Below are positions 26,834 to 33,838 of a DNA stretch of 64,000 nucleotides, one piece after another. The notes beneath the pieces were generated by a model. That model saw only the letters and a program-made list of their open reading frames with translations, had not been told where the DNA came from and ran no database searches. Both the position numbers and the translations under genes were made by a program. The stretch spans positions 1 to 64,000 of the forward strand of contig CAIYUN010000051.1 in assembly GCA_903929355.1 (NCBI GenBank), in the 5' to 3' direction. The DNA comes from an uncultured Opitutaceae bacterium. Its GTDB lineage: Bacteria > Verrucomicrobiota > Verrucomicrobiia > Opitutales > Opitutaceae. Numbering within the stretch: position 1 is the stretch's first letter; each line of letters opens with the position of its first letter.

Positions 26834-27008
26834 CGCTCGTCCTCCGGTTGTCCGCGCCGGCGCGGGCGTGGGCGTGTTCCAGCTCGAGCCGCCGGAGCGC
26901 GAAGCTGGCGCGCACCCGCGGCGAGATGGCCGGATAATGCCGGGGCCCCGCCGGCGCGGCGGCAAAGAGCGACCGGCGGACGGCGGACATGGTGGCGACG
27001 GGCGGCAT
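26811..27008 (-). CDS. Small hypothetical protein between mraZ and rsmH
   Basis: A 65-residue frame beginning [19 protein letters not shown], with ATG 2 bases after the mraZ stop and its end overlapping the rsmH start. It is basic, with [18 protein letters not shown] as a likely helix and no membrane segment. The tight spacing is what a real cluster gene would show, and without it a gap of about 175 bases would be unusual in this packed cluster. No family is recognised. It could also be leader DNA with a chance frame. Confidence 0.45.
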   Translation of the reverse strand: MPPVATMSAVRRSLFAAAPAGPRHYPAISPRVRASFALRRLELEHAHARAGADNRRTSDDVRQPA

Positions 27009-27010
27009 GG

Positions 27011-27535
27011 TCAGAGATCCAGCCGGCGCATGAGGTCGCCGAAGTTTTCGCCCGCCGTCTTCTGCTCCACCTGCGCCCACCGGCCGGGGCTGTAGAGCTT
27101 GAACATCGCGCCCGAGCCCGCGAGCACGACCTCCTCGCCGAGCCCGATTCCCGCGTGGACCAGCAGGCCCGCGTTCACGGTGATGCGGCCTTGTGCGTCG
27201 AAGGCCAGGCGTTGCATCTTGGAATAGAACGACGCGGCCAGCGCCTGGCCGCCGGCGTCATGCAGTTTGATGGCCGAAAACTTCGCGTTGATCTTTTCGA
27301 TTTCCGGCGGCGGCAGCACCATGATGCAGCCATCGGGGCTCGGCGCGGCGAGAAAGCGGTTGTTGGCGCCTTCATGGCCCGAACGCCATTCCGCCGGAAT
27401 GGTGATGCGGCCTTTATCATCCGTCATGTGCCGGAAACAGCCCGTGTAGGTGTCATTGCCGGGGGCCGCGCCAACAGCCGGGCCGGGAACCGGACCGGAG
27501 GGCGTCACCAAGGGCAATTTTTTTCCGCGCTCCAC
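27011..27535 (-). CDS. mraZ: MraZ: dcw-cluster transcriptional regulator
   Basis: AbrB-fold regulator that usually represses its own cluster. Two copies of the family motif are visible. The first reads YTGCFRHMTDDKGRITIPAEWR and the second FYSKMQRLAFDAQGRITVNA, each with the DxKGR/DxQGR core. The frame opens with GTG at 27535 (174 residues), about 28 residues longer than the family. A GTG at 27508 is a plausible alternative, because the candidate promoter ends almost at 27535. It is the first gene of the dcw cluster and is followed 2 bases later by a small ORF. Confidence 0.92.
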   Translation of the reverse strand: MERGKKLPLVTPSGPVPGPAVGAAPGNDTYTGCFRHMTDDKGRITIPAEWRSGHEGANNRFLAAPSPDGCIMVLPPPEIEKINAKFSAIKLHDAGGQALAASFYSKMQRLAFDAQGRITVNAGLLVHAGIGLGEEVVLAGSGAMFKLYSPGRWAQVEQKTAGENFGDLMRRLDL

Positions 27536-27539
27536 AGTG

Positions 27540-27573
27540 CCCCCTATTGACCCCTTTTGACCCCCGCCGTCAA
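27540..27573 (-). promoter_or_regulatory. Candidate mraZ promoter with three 10-bp-spaced G boxes
   Basis: On the minus strand a TTGACG hexamer (27568-27573) is followed by runs GGGGG (27561-27565), GGGG (27551-27554) and GGGGG (27540-27544) at exact 10-bp intervals. Each run is followed by TCA or GCA. MraZ is known to bind short direct G-rich boxes spaced one helical turn apart upstream of its own gene. Boxes downstream of a -35 element would suit autorepression. The -10 element is weak. Confidence 0.5.
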
Positions 27574-28153
27574 TTTTTTTCTGCTCTTTTCCTCGATAAT
27601 TTTATTCACAACCTGTTCCCAACGATTGCGAGTGAGATCAGCCAACCGCCGGCCGGTTTTTCCACAAGGTTTTTCGCCCACCTTTTTGCCGGTTAGGGCG
27701 CCCTGAATTTGAGCCCAAAGAGACTCCCGCGAATCACGCGGATGGATGACCGGGCCGGAATTTTTTACCGGAGGCAACCGCGAGTCCGGAGGAAGGAAAA
27801 TTTATCCGCCAATCCGGTGGCTGTTTGCAGACGATACCGGGCCCCGCCAAGGCGACCGGGGTCCCCTTCAGTTAAGTGTTTTCAACCCCGTTTTGATCAG
27901 TGTGAATCAGTGAGCCTCAGTGGTTAAAACGGTCTTTGGTCTTCCTCCGTTCCTGATTTCCTGATTTCCCCATTCAATTCCGAATCAGGAACTCAGCTCG
28001 ACTCGGGGTCAAAACCCCCTCCCTCCGTTTTCTCCTGTAAAAACTTCCGGGCCGGCCCTGCTGTTTCTTGGCTCCTGTGCCAACCGCCCGCACGATTCCG
28101 CATTGCGCGACCGCCCGCTGCCCGGTAATTGACCGGGCCAGTTTCCCCACCCC
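27574..28153. other. 580-bp spacer between mraZ and the Tat glycoside-hydrolase-like gene
   Basis: This is a divergent intergenic region. Bases 27575-27700 are markedly AT-richer than the surroundings and hold TTATTCACA (27602-27610) and TTTTCCACA (27658-27666), each one mismatch from the DnaA box TTATCCACA. Bases 27763-28045 hold dispersed repeat pieces (TTTTTACCGGAGG, AGTGGTTAAAAC, CCTCCGTTTTCTCC). A 77-codon minus-strand frame (27544-27777) exists but runs through the promoter and is not called. Confidence 0.5.
27952..27996. repeat. Hairpin repeat (CCTGATTTCC family), copy 1
   Basis: Left arm CCTGATTTCCTGATTTCC (27952-27969) and right arm GAATCAGGAACTCAG (27982-27996) can pair with a few mismatches. 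The same arms recur at 33066-33124 and 33273-33326, with a partial copy near 41527. The copies are preceded by CTCCGTT. Confidence 0.7.
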
Positions 28154-30391
28154 ATGCCCGACCTGACCCGACGCAGCTTCCTCAAAACCTCCGCGGCCGC
28201 CGGCGCCGTGGTCACCTTGGGCGAGCTGACGATGCGCCCCGCTCTGGCCGCGGAATCGCCGGCCGCCTCGTCGGCCGCCGGCGCCGCCTCGCCACCCGTG
28301 CCCTCGTGGATGAATCAGCCGATGCGCTGGGCTCAGCTCACGCTCGTCGAGGATGACCCCGGCAAGTTCGACCCCGCTTTCTGGCTCGATTATTTCCAGC
28401 GCACCAAGGCCGACGCCGTGTGCCTGAGCGGCGGCGGGTGCGTGGCGTTTTATCCGACGCAGGTCCCGTTTCATCACCGCAGCGCGTGGCTCGGCGACCG
28501 CGACGTCTTCGGCGATCTCGTGGCCGGTTGCCGCAAACTCGGCCTCGTGGTCCTCGCGCGCACCGACCCGCACGCGACCTACGATGAGGTGCAGGCGGCC
28601 CATCCGGACTGGATCGCGGTGACCGCCGACGGCCGGCCGCGCCGTCACTGGGCCTCGCCGGAAATGTGGGTTACCTGCGGCCTCGGCCCCTACAACTTCG
28701 AGTTCATGACGGCGGTGAAGCAGGAGATCATGACGCGCTATCAGGTGGACGGCATCTTCATCAACCGTTGGAACGGCTCCGGGATGTGTTACTGCGTCCA
28801 CTGCGTGCAAAATTTCAAGACCGCCACCGGTTTCGACCTGCCGCGCACCAACAATCCGCAGGATTCCGTCCGACGCGCCCACCTGCTCTGGAGCCAGCAG
28901 CGGCTGTTCGACCTCTGGCAGGTGTGGGATGGGGCGGTGCGGCGGATCAAACCCGATTCCTGTGTGATTCCCAACACGGGTGGCGGAGCCCTGAGCCCGC
29001 TCGACATGAAGGCCATCGGCGCGCTCTCCCCCATGCTGGCCGCGGACCGGCAGGCGCGCAGCGGGCTCGCCGCCCCCTGGGCCAACGGCAAAAACGGCAA
29101 GGAGTTTCGCGCCACCATGGGCCGCAAACCGATCATCGGCATTTTCAGCGTCGGCCTCGAGGAGCCGGAGCGGTGGAAGGACAGCGTGCAGAGCGACGCG
29201 GAAATCCGCCTCTGGGTGCTGGACGGAATCGCCAACGGGCTGCGCCCCTGGTACTCGAAATTCAGCGGCGTGATCCACGACCCGCGCTGGCTCAAGGGCG
29301 TCGCGGAACTTTTCATCTGGCACCAGCAAAATGAGAAATATCTGCGCCATGAGACGCCGCTGGCCCGGGTGGCGTTGGTGTATTCGCAGCAGACCGCGCG
29401 ATTTTACGGCGGCGACCGCGCCGCGGCCGCCGTGGAGGACCACACGCTGGGCTGGTACCAGGCGCTGATCGAGTCGCGGGTGCAGTTTGAGATGGTGCAC
29501 GACGGGTTGCTCGATGCGGCCCATGTCAGCCAGTTCAAGACGCTCATCTTGCCGAACCTTGCCGCGCTCAGCGACGCGCAGTGCGACCAGTTGCGCGCCT
29601 TCGTGGCCCGGGGTGGCGGCCTCGTCGCCACCCATGAGACCAGCCTGTGCGACGAGTGGGGCGTGCGCCGCAAGGACTTCGGGCTGGGCGACCTTCTGGG
29701 CGTGACCTGGGACGGACGCACCGAGGGGCCGATGCAAAACTCCTATCTGCGGCTGGAACACGCGGCCGCCCCGGCCCATCCGCTGCTGGTGGGTCTGGAG
29801 GACGCGCCGCGCATCGTGAACGGTGTGGCGCGCGTGGTCGTCACGCCGCGGGAAAAATTCGCGACCGTGCCATTGACCCTGATTCCGAGCTATCCGGATC
29901 TGCCGATGGAAAAAGTTTACCCCCGGGTGGAAAAAACCGATATCGCCGGCGTGTACCTCCGCGAATCCGGCGCCGGTCGCGTCGTCTATTTTCCGTGGGA
30001 CATTGACCGCACGTTTTGGGAGGTGCTGTGCGTGGACCACCTCAAGCTGCTGCGCAATGCCGTCGCCTGGGCGACGAACGAGCCGCCGCCGGTGGCGGTG
30101 ACGGGGCCGGGCCTGCTCGACGTGACCGCCTGGCGCAACCAGGACGCCCTCGTCATCCATCTGGTCAACCTGACGAATCCCATGGCGCTGAAGGGACCCG
30201 TGCGGGAGTTCATCCCGGTGGCCGCGCAGACCGTGCGACTGCAACTCCCCGCCGGCGTCACCCCGCGCGGGGTGCGGTTGCTCGTCGCCGGTGGGACCCC
30301 GGCGTTCCGCCAGACGGGCAACTTGCTCGAAGTCACGGTGCCGTCCGTCCTCGACCATGAGGTCGTCGCAGTGGACCTGCCCCCGGCCTGA
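28154..30391 (+). CDS. Tat-exported glycoside-hydrolase-like protein with trimerisation-type domain
   Basis: A 745-residue protein. The Tat signal TRRSFLKTSAAAGA lies at residues 5-18, with cleavage likely near ALAAES. Residues of about 55-380 resemble a TIM-barrel of the hypothetical glycoside hydrolase 6 (GHL6) type: KADAVCLSGGG, WVTCGLGPYNFEFM, QVDGIFINRWNG, and a CYCVHC pair that could bind metal. Residues of about 400-640 look like a beta-galactosidase-trimerisation fold (LPNLAALSDAQCDQLRAFVARGGGLVATHETS). A beta-sandwich tail follows. The substrate is unknown, and the catalytic acids cannot be assigned by eye. It is a single gene after a repeat-rich spacer. Confidence 0.75.
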   Translation: MPDLTRRSFLKTSAAAGAVVTLGELTMRPALAAESPAASSAAGAASPPVPSWMNQPMRWAQLTLVEDDPGKFDPAFWLDYFQRTKADAVCLSGGGCVAFYPTQVPFHHRSAWLGDRDVFGDLVAGCRKLGLVVLARTDPHATYDEVQAAHPDWIAVTADGRPRRHWASPEMWVTCGLGPYNFEFMTAVKQEIMTRYQVDGIFINRWNGSGMCYCVHCVQNFKTATGFDLPRTNNPQDSVRRAHLLWSQQRLFDLWQVWDGAVRRIKPDSCVIPNTGGGALSPLDMKAIGALSPMLAADRQARSGLAAPWANGKNGKEFRATMGRKPIIGIFSVGLEEPERWKDSVQSDAEIRLWVLDGIANGLRPWYSKFSGVIHDPRWLKGVAELFIWHQQNEKYLRHETPLARVALVYSQQTARFYGGDRAAAAVEDHTLGWYQALIESRVQFEMVHDGLLDAAHVSQFKTLILPNLAALSDAQCDQLRAFVARGGGLVATHETSLCDEWGVRRKDFGLGDLLGVTWDGRTEGPMQNSYLRLEHAAAPAHPLLVGLEDAPRIVNGVARVVVTPREKFATVPLTLIPSYPDLPMEKVYPRVEKTDIAGVYLRESGAGRVVYFPWDIDRTFWEVLCVDHLKLLRNAVAWATNEPPPVAVTGPGLLDVTAWRNQDALVIHLVNLTNPMALKGPVREFIPVAAQTVRLQLPAGVTPRGVRLLVAGGTPAFRQTGNLLEVTVPSVLDHEVVAVDLPPA

Positions 30392-30459
30392 GGCAGCCGG
30401 GTTGTATTTCTTGCGCCCGAGGTGCGCCATACCCTCCGCGCGCGGTTGGATCGACGTGT

Positions 30460-30508
30460 CCATAGCCTCGGCGAAGGAGGAGGTAGGGCGCGACCGCTGG
30501 GCGCGCCG
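30460..30508. repeat. Dispersed GCGAAGGAGG/GGGCGCGACC repeat
   Basis: The segment ATAGCCTCGGCGAAGGAGG runs into GGTAGGGCGCGACCGC and GGGCGCGCC. Near-identical wording occurs at 42285-42420 (several units) and in part at 32950-32985. It lies in the 209-bp spacer before the second toxin-antitoxin pair. In one frame such units encode the FAKA(T/M)ADK-type peptide. Confidence 0.6.
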
Positions 30509-30600
30509 TCCGGGAACCTGCATAAAACTGAGAGGCGACTGCGCGTTCCACCGGCGCCAAATCTGCTTGCCGGGCGGCCGTTGTCGCCCATGTTTTCAGC

Positions 30601-30813
30601 ATGGCCGTCACCAGCACCTATCTGGCCGAGGAAGTCCTCGCCCTGCCGCCGGCTCAACGCGCGGAACTCGCCAAATTGATGCTGGACAGTCTGACCGATG
30701 ACGGACGGAGCGACGATGAAATCCGCGCCATGCTTCGCTCGCGCCTTGACTCGCTGAAGTCCGGCCGAGACCCGGGCCTTTCATTTGAGGAAGTCTTTGG
30801 CGAGCCGGCATGA
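30601..30813 (+). CDS. Addiction-module antitoxin (second pair)
   Basis: 70 residues beginning MAVTSTYLAEEVLALPPAQR. The LPPAQRAELAKLMLDSL helix is typical of small addiction-module components, and the tail SGRDPGLSFEEVFGEP is the usual toxin-facing end. It overlaps the toxin gene by 4 bases (ATGA). It shares the LxxxxRAEL core with the antitoxin at 7606-7854 but is otherwise divergent, so the pairs are probably separate acquisitions. Confidence 0.75.
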   Translation: MAVTSTYLAEEVLALPPAQRAELAKLMLDSLTDDGRSDDEIRAMLRSRLDSLKSGRDPGLSFEEVFGEPA

Positions 30814-31103
30814 AGGTGCGGTTCAGCTCATTGTTCAAAGCGGATCTGCTGGAGGCCGGGACCCGCTACGCCAGCATCTCGCCGCGACTGGGCGAAGATT
30901 TTCATCACCGGGTGCAAGAGGCGGTCCGGGCGGTGATTCGATGGCAGGGCGGTGATCATGTCGGACCGCATGGATTCCCGTGCCGACGTTGCCGTCCTTT
31001 TCCCTATTTGATCTACTATGAGATCAGCGATGCCGGGCTGAATATCATCGGGCTTGTACATGTGCGCCAGCATCCGGATTATCTGCGGGATAATTTGGGG
31101 TAA
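30810..31103 (+). CDS. ParE/RelE-superfamily toxin (second pair)
   Basis: 97 residues with the compact ParE plan. The N-terminal helices (FKADLLEAGTRYASISPRLGEDFHHRV) are followed by the GPHGFPCRRCRPFPYLIYYEI strand pair and a closing GLVHVRQHPDYLRDNL. The R.FPYLIYYEI...HxRxHP pattern is characteristic. It is coupled to the antitoxin by ATGA overlap. The target (gyrase or ribosome-bound mRNA) cannot be decided. Confidence 0.8.
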   Translation: MKVRFSSLFKADLLEAGTRYASISPRLGEDFHHRVQEAVRAVIRWQGGDHVGPHGFPCRRCRPFPYLIYYEISDAGLNIIGLVHVRQHPDYLRDNLG

Positions 31104-31219
31104 TCCGTCCGGGACGGGTGAACGCCGCATTCCCTCCACTGCTTATCCGTTGCGATCATTGAAGCCGTCGCCAAGTGGCCGCGCCGTTTCCGGCGCTGAT
31201 ACGTAAAACCAGCCACGGC

Positions 31220-31561
31220 TCAAGGCAGCTTGGTGAAATCCTCCGGAACCGAGCGGCGCCCGACGCGGCGGGTTAGGCGCAGCCAGAGCGCGAGCAGGGC
31301 TGCGGCCAGCAGAAGGATGGGCGCGACCAGCACGAAGCCGAAATAAGCCAGCAGGTAGGCCGCGCATCCGTTCTGTGTGGATGACCAGCCCCTGCCGCCG
31401 GCCACGGTGCCGGAGAGAAAGGTCGTGTCCTCCCGCATGCCCGCGAGCGCGCACGCAACATAGGCGAGTGCGAACACACCCGCCCAGACCACGAAACTCG
31501 TCGGCGAAAGCCAGGGTGGACCGCGGGGCGGGGGCGGGGCGGATGCGGCCGGGGTCTTCAT
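31220..31561 (-). CDS. Small two-helix membrane protein of unknown function
   Basis: 113 residues from ATG at 31561 (MKTPAASAPPPPRGPPWLSP). Two hydrophobic segments lie at about 22-42 and 66-90, joined by a loop with Thr, Gly and Cys. The C-terminus is basic (RLTRRVGRRSVPEDFTKLP). No family is recognised. Its start overlaps the stop of the upstream gene (ATGA at 31558-31561), so the two are co-translated and probably act together at the membrane. Confidence 0.7.
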   Translation of the reverse strand: MKTPAASAPPPPRGPPWLSPTSFVVWAGVFALAYVACALAGMREDTTFLSGTVAGGRGWSSTQNGCAAYLLAYFGFVLVAPILLLAAALLALWLRLTRRVGRRSVPEDFTKLP

Positions 31562-32742
31562 TTCCGACCTCCCTCGACCTTGGTCCACATCGGCCCGAGC
31601 ACATCCGCAAAGAGCAGCGCCGAATCGCCGACGAGATTGCTGGCACAGTAGCGGAGCCGACCCTCCTCCCGCACGGGAAACGCCGCAAATTCGAGCGTTG
31701 CGTGCAGTTTTCCCAGATAGTCAGCGTCCCCGATGGAGCTGGCGGCCACAAACGCCAGCCCGCTGCCGCCCGCGCTGATGTCCAAACCGGGAATGACCGC
31801 CCCGGAGTCCACATTGACCATGCCCCTGAAGGAAACCGGCCATTCGCGAGACCACGCAAAACCGCCGAGCTCGCAGCCCAGTTCCTTGCGCGCCAGCCTG
31901 TATTGCTCATGTGCGAACGCTTCGTCGACCAGCCGGAGGAAATGCACCGTCACCCAAATGGTGGAACCCTCCGGACCCTCCCCAAACACGCCCTTCGTGG
32001 TGAAACTCGACACTAAGAGCCCCGTTTTCGGATCCACCAGATGCTGGCGCGCTGCGGCCACCCAGTCGCGCCGCAGGGCGGAGTGGTCGGTGTCGTCCAG
32101 AAAATCCGCGACCCGCGTCGCAGCCAGCGCGATCGCATGGTCGTAAATCCAGCATTCGTCCGGATAACTTTCGGCGACAAGCAACGGGCTGCCCCGCAGG
32201 CGGGCCGTGATGGCTTCAATCCGTTCGGTCATCTGCGCGCGATAGTCGGGCCGGTCTTGGATCACCCGGCGCAGGGCGAGCATCAGCCCGATTTCACCAT
32301 CGAGAAACAGGCTCCGTGCAGGCTGCACGACAAACGGGCGCTCGCGTGCATAGGGCATCAGAAACACAAACATCCCGTGCTCATGCTCGAGCCGGATGGT
32401 TTCACCGATGATTTCGTCCATTACGGCGAGATTTCGGGCGGCGTCCCCCGGCTCGCGGAGGCTCATCTCCGCAAGGGACCAGACCAGAAAGCTGCGGCCC
32501 ATGAAATCCCACTCCGCATTGGTCTCCCGCATCCGTGCGAGTTCCTGCTGTTTCAACGCGGGGGTGGTCCAGAGCTGCAATTGCCGCTCTGACAGCGCCC
32601 GCGCGTGCGGCGGCACCCCGGCCGGATCGCTGTAACTGGCGGGATTGCGGGCGAACAACCAATGCACGGAGGGCAGCCACAAGAGCGTGGCCACCCCTAG
32701 GGAGACCAGTGCGGCCAGCCGACGATGGAGGGAGTCGGTCAT
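31558..32742 (-). CDS. Membrane-anchored protein, possible alpha/alpha-barrel, unknown function
   Basis: 394 residues. The N-terminal transmembrane or signal-anchor segment (about 9-30) is followed by a mostly helical domain. It has repeated pairs of amphipathic helices and conserved-looking aromatic/acidic patches (WDFMGRSFLVWSLAEM, SLFLDGEIGLMLALRRV, ESYPDECWIYDHAIALAATRVADFL, GSGLAFVAASSIGDADYL). This layout suggests an (alpha/alpha) barrel of the kind found in glycosidases, epimerases and linalool-dehydratase-like enzymes. That is structural inference only. It is coupled to a small membrane protein downstream. No function is assigned. Confidence 0.7.
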   Translation of the reverse strand: MTDSLHRRLAALVSLGVATLLWLPSVHWLFARNPASYSDPAGVPPHARALSERQLQLWTTPALKQQELARMRETNAEWDFMGRSFLVWSLAEMSLREPGDAARNLAVMDEIIGETIRLEHEHGMFVFLMPYARERPFVVQPARSLFLDGEIGLMLALRRVIQDRPDYRAQMTERIEAITARLRGSPLLVAESYPDECWIYDHAIALAATRVADFLDDTDHSALRRDWVAAARQHLVDPKTGLLVSSFTTKGVFGEGPEGSTIWVTVHFLRLVDEAFAHEQYRLARKELGCELGGFAWSREWPVSFRGMVNVDSGAVIPGLDISAGGSGLAFVAASSIGDADYLGKLHATLEFAAFPVREEGRLRYCASNLVGDSALLFADVLGPMWTKVEGGRK

Positions 32743-33065
32743 GATTGGATTGGCTCAGGGTGGGCAGAGCGGTGGCTGAGTCACCATGAAACTCCCAAGC
32801 AATTGGCGGGAGGGCGTACCTCAGTTTTGGACACCATCGCCAGCCGATAACAGACCTGCGATTCCGCAGGGTGCATCGCTGTCGCCTGCGTGCTCAATCT
32901 GATTCCTCCGGTTCCGCCCTTGAAACCTCCTCCCTCCGTTGCCTCCGCCTGCCGCGCCGTAGGCTTGGCGAAGGAGGGTTTACTCCTGTAAAATCCGTCT
33001 TTCCTGCCTTCCCCATCCGTGTGTATCCGGGTCCATCCGTGGCTAAGAAACTCGGTCCCTCCGTT

Positions 33066-33124
33066 CCTGATTTCCTGATTTCCAAATTAAGACTGGTCTG
33101 GAATCTGGAACTCAGGAACTCAGG
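33066..33124. repeat. Hairpin repeat (CCTGATTTCC family), copy 2
   Basis: Left arm CCTGATTTCCTGATTTCC at 33066-33083 and right arm GGAACTCAGGAACTCAGG at 33107-33124. The right arm's complement differs from the left at two positions. Each arm is itself a tandem 9-mer. It is flanked by CCTCCGTT on the left. Confidence 0.75.
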
Positions 33125-33222
33125 CCGGATCAATCTTTCTGCCTTGGTCCTTCCTTCGTCCCACTCCCCTGCGTGCGCTCCGTGTCCTCCGTGTTAAAAC
33201 TCCGGTTCATGGCTTCTGAACG

Positions 33223-33256
33223 GATCCGTGTAAATCCGTGTAATCCGTGGTTAAAA
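33223..33256. repeat. ATCCGTG tandem-unit repeat
   Basis: GGATCCGTG, TAAATCCGTG and TAATCCGTGGTTAAAA follow each other with about 9-10-bp spacing. Similar runs lie at 33014-33046, 39718-39745 and 39850-39882, and a CAGTG variant at 27895-27930. They occur only between genes. Confidence 0.65.
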
Positions 33257-33272
33257 ACTCTGCTCCTCCGTT

Positions 33273-33326
33273 CCTGATTTCCTGATTTCCAAATTAAATC
33301 TGGATTCTGAAACTCAGGAACTCAGG
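33273..33326. repeat. Hairpin repeat (CCTGATTTCC family), copy 3
   Basis: Left arm 33273-33290 is identical to copy 2. The right arm GAAACTCAGGAACTCAGG lies at 33309-33326. It directly follows an ATCCGTG run and CTCCTCCGTT, the same order as around copy 2, so the units travel as a block. Confidence 0.75.
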
Positions 33327-33838
33327 CCGCGGCCGGTGGGAAAAATTTTCCGGCCCGGGCCAGCGACTCCGGCTACAAATGACCCGACCAGGCGACGTCG
33401 GAAAACGGACCGCCCGCGAACCGCGTCATGGGCGCGGCTCGCGGGCGGCTGGCTGCTCGGTTGGGCGGGCGTGTTGCGAGCCGTTGCGTTCAGGTCAGGC
33501 CACCGGAGGGGAGGTGGCCCATGAATCCTGATCGCAGCGCGGCAAAGTCGGTTGGGGCGGAAAATCCGCGGCAGGTGGGGGAGGTTGGAGCCGACATGTT
33601 CAGGTGGTGTTTTGCGGCGGTGGTGAAGGTGGGCCGTCCCCTCTCGACTACGCCGTTGTTTTGCTGGTCTCGCTATCGGTCCAAGGCCCGCCCGACTTGA
33701 GTGCCATTCCATCTTTATGGGGTAAAACCCGCATTGGCATTCGGGCATTTGCTTTCGGCGCATGGGTTTAATATGATTATCTCCAAGCCAGACGCTCACC
33801 GCCCCCGACTTTTCTCCTCCGACCCAGATCCATCGCCC

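Larger units (their letters stand above)
32743..33838. other. 1.1-kb gene-free, repeat-rich spacer
   Basis: No convincing gene is seen. From 32930 to 33330 it is a mosaic of dispersed repeats: CCTCCGTTGCCTCC, GGCTTGGCGAAGGAGG, three runs of ATCCGTG units (33014-33046, 33223-33256) and two full hairpin repeats. A palindrome remnant CCAGCGACTCCGGCTACA ends at 33377. From 33380 to 33838 nothing is recognisable apart from a small hairpin (GGCCACC/GGTGGCC, about 33499-33519). The promoter of the DUF3300 gene must lie near its end. Confidence 0.6.

Noticed and set aside
27540..27565. Phased C/G runs as a CRISPR or tandem-repeat array
   Set aside because: There are only three 10-bp units with no spacers; regulatory boxes fit better. 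No CRISPR array was seen anywhere in the window.
27544..27777. 77-codon minus-strand frame upstream of mraZ
   Set aside because: It runs through the candidate mraZ promoter and G boxes and has no family resemblance; it is more likely regulatory DNA.
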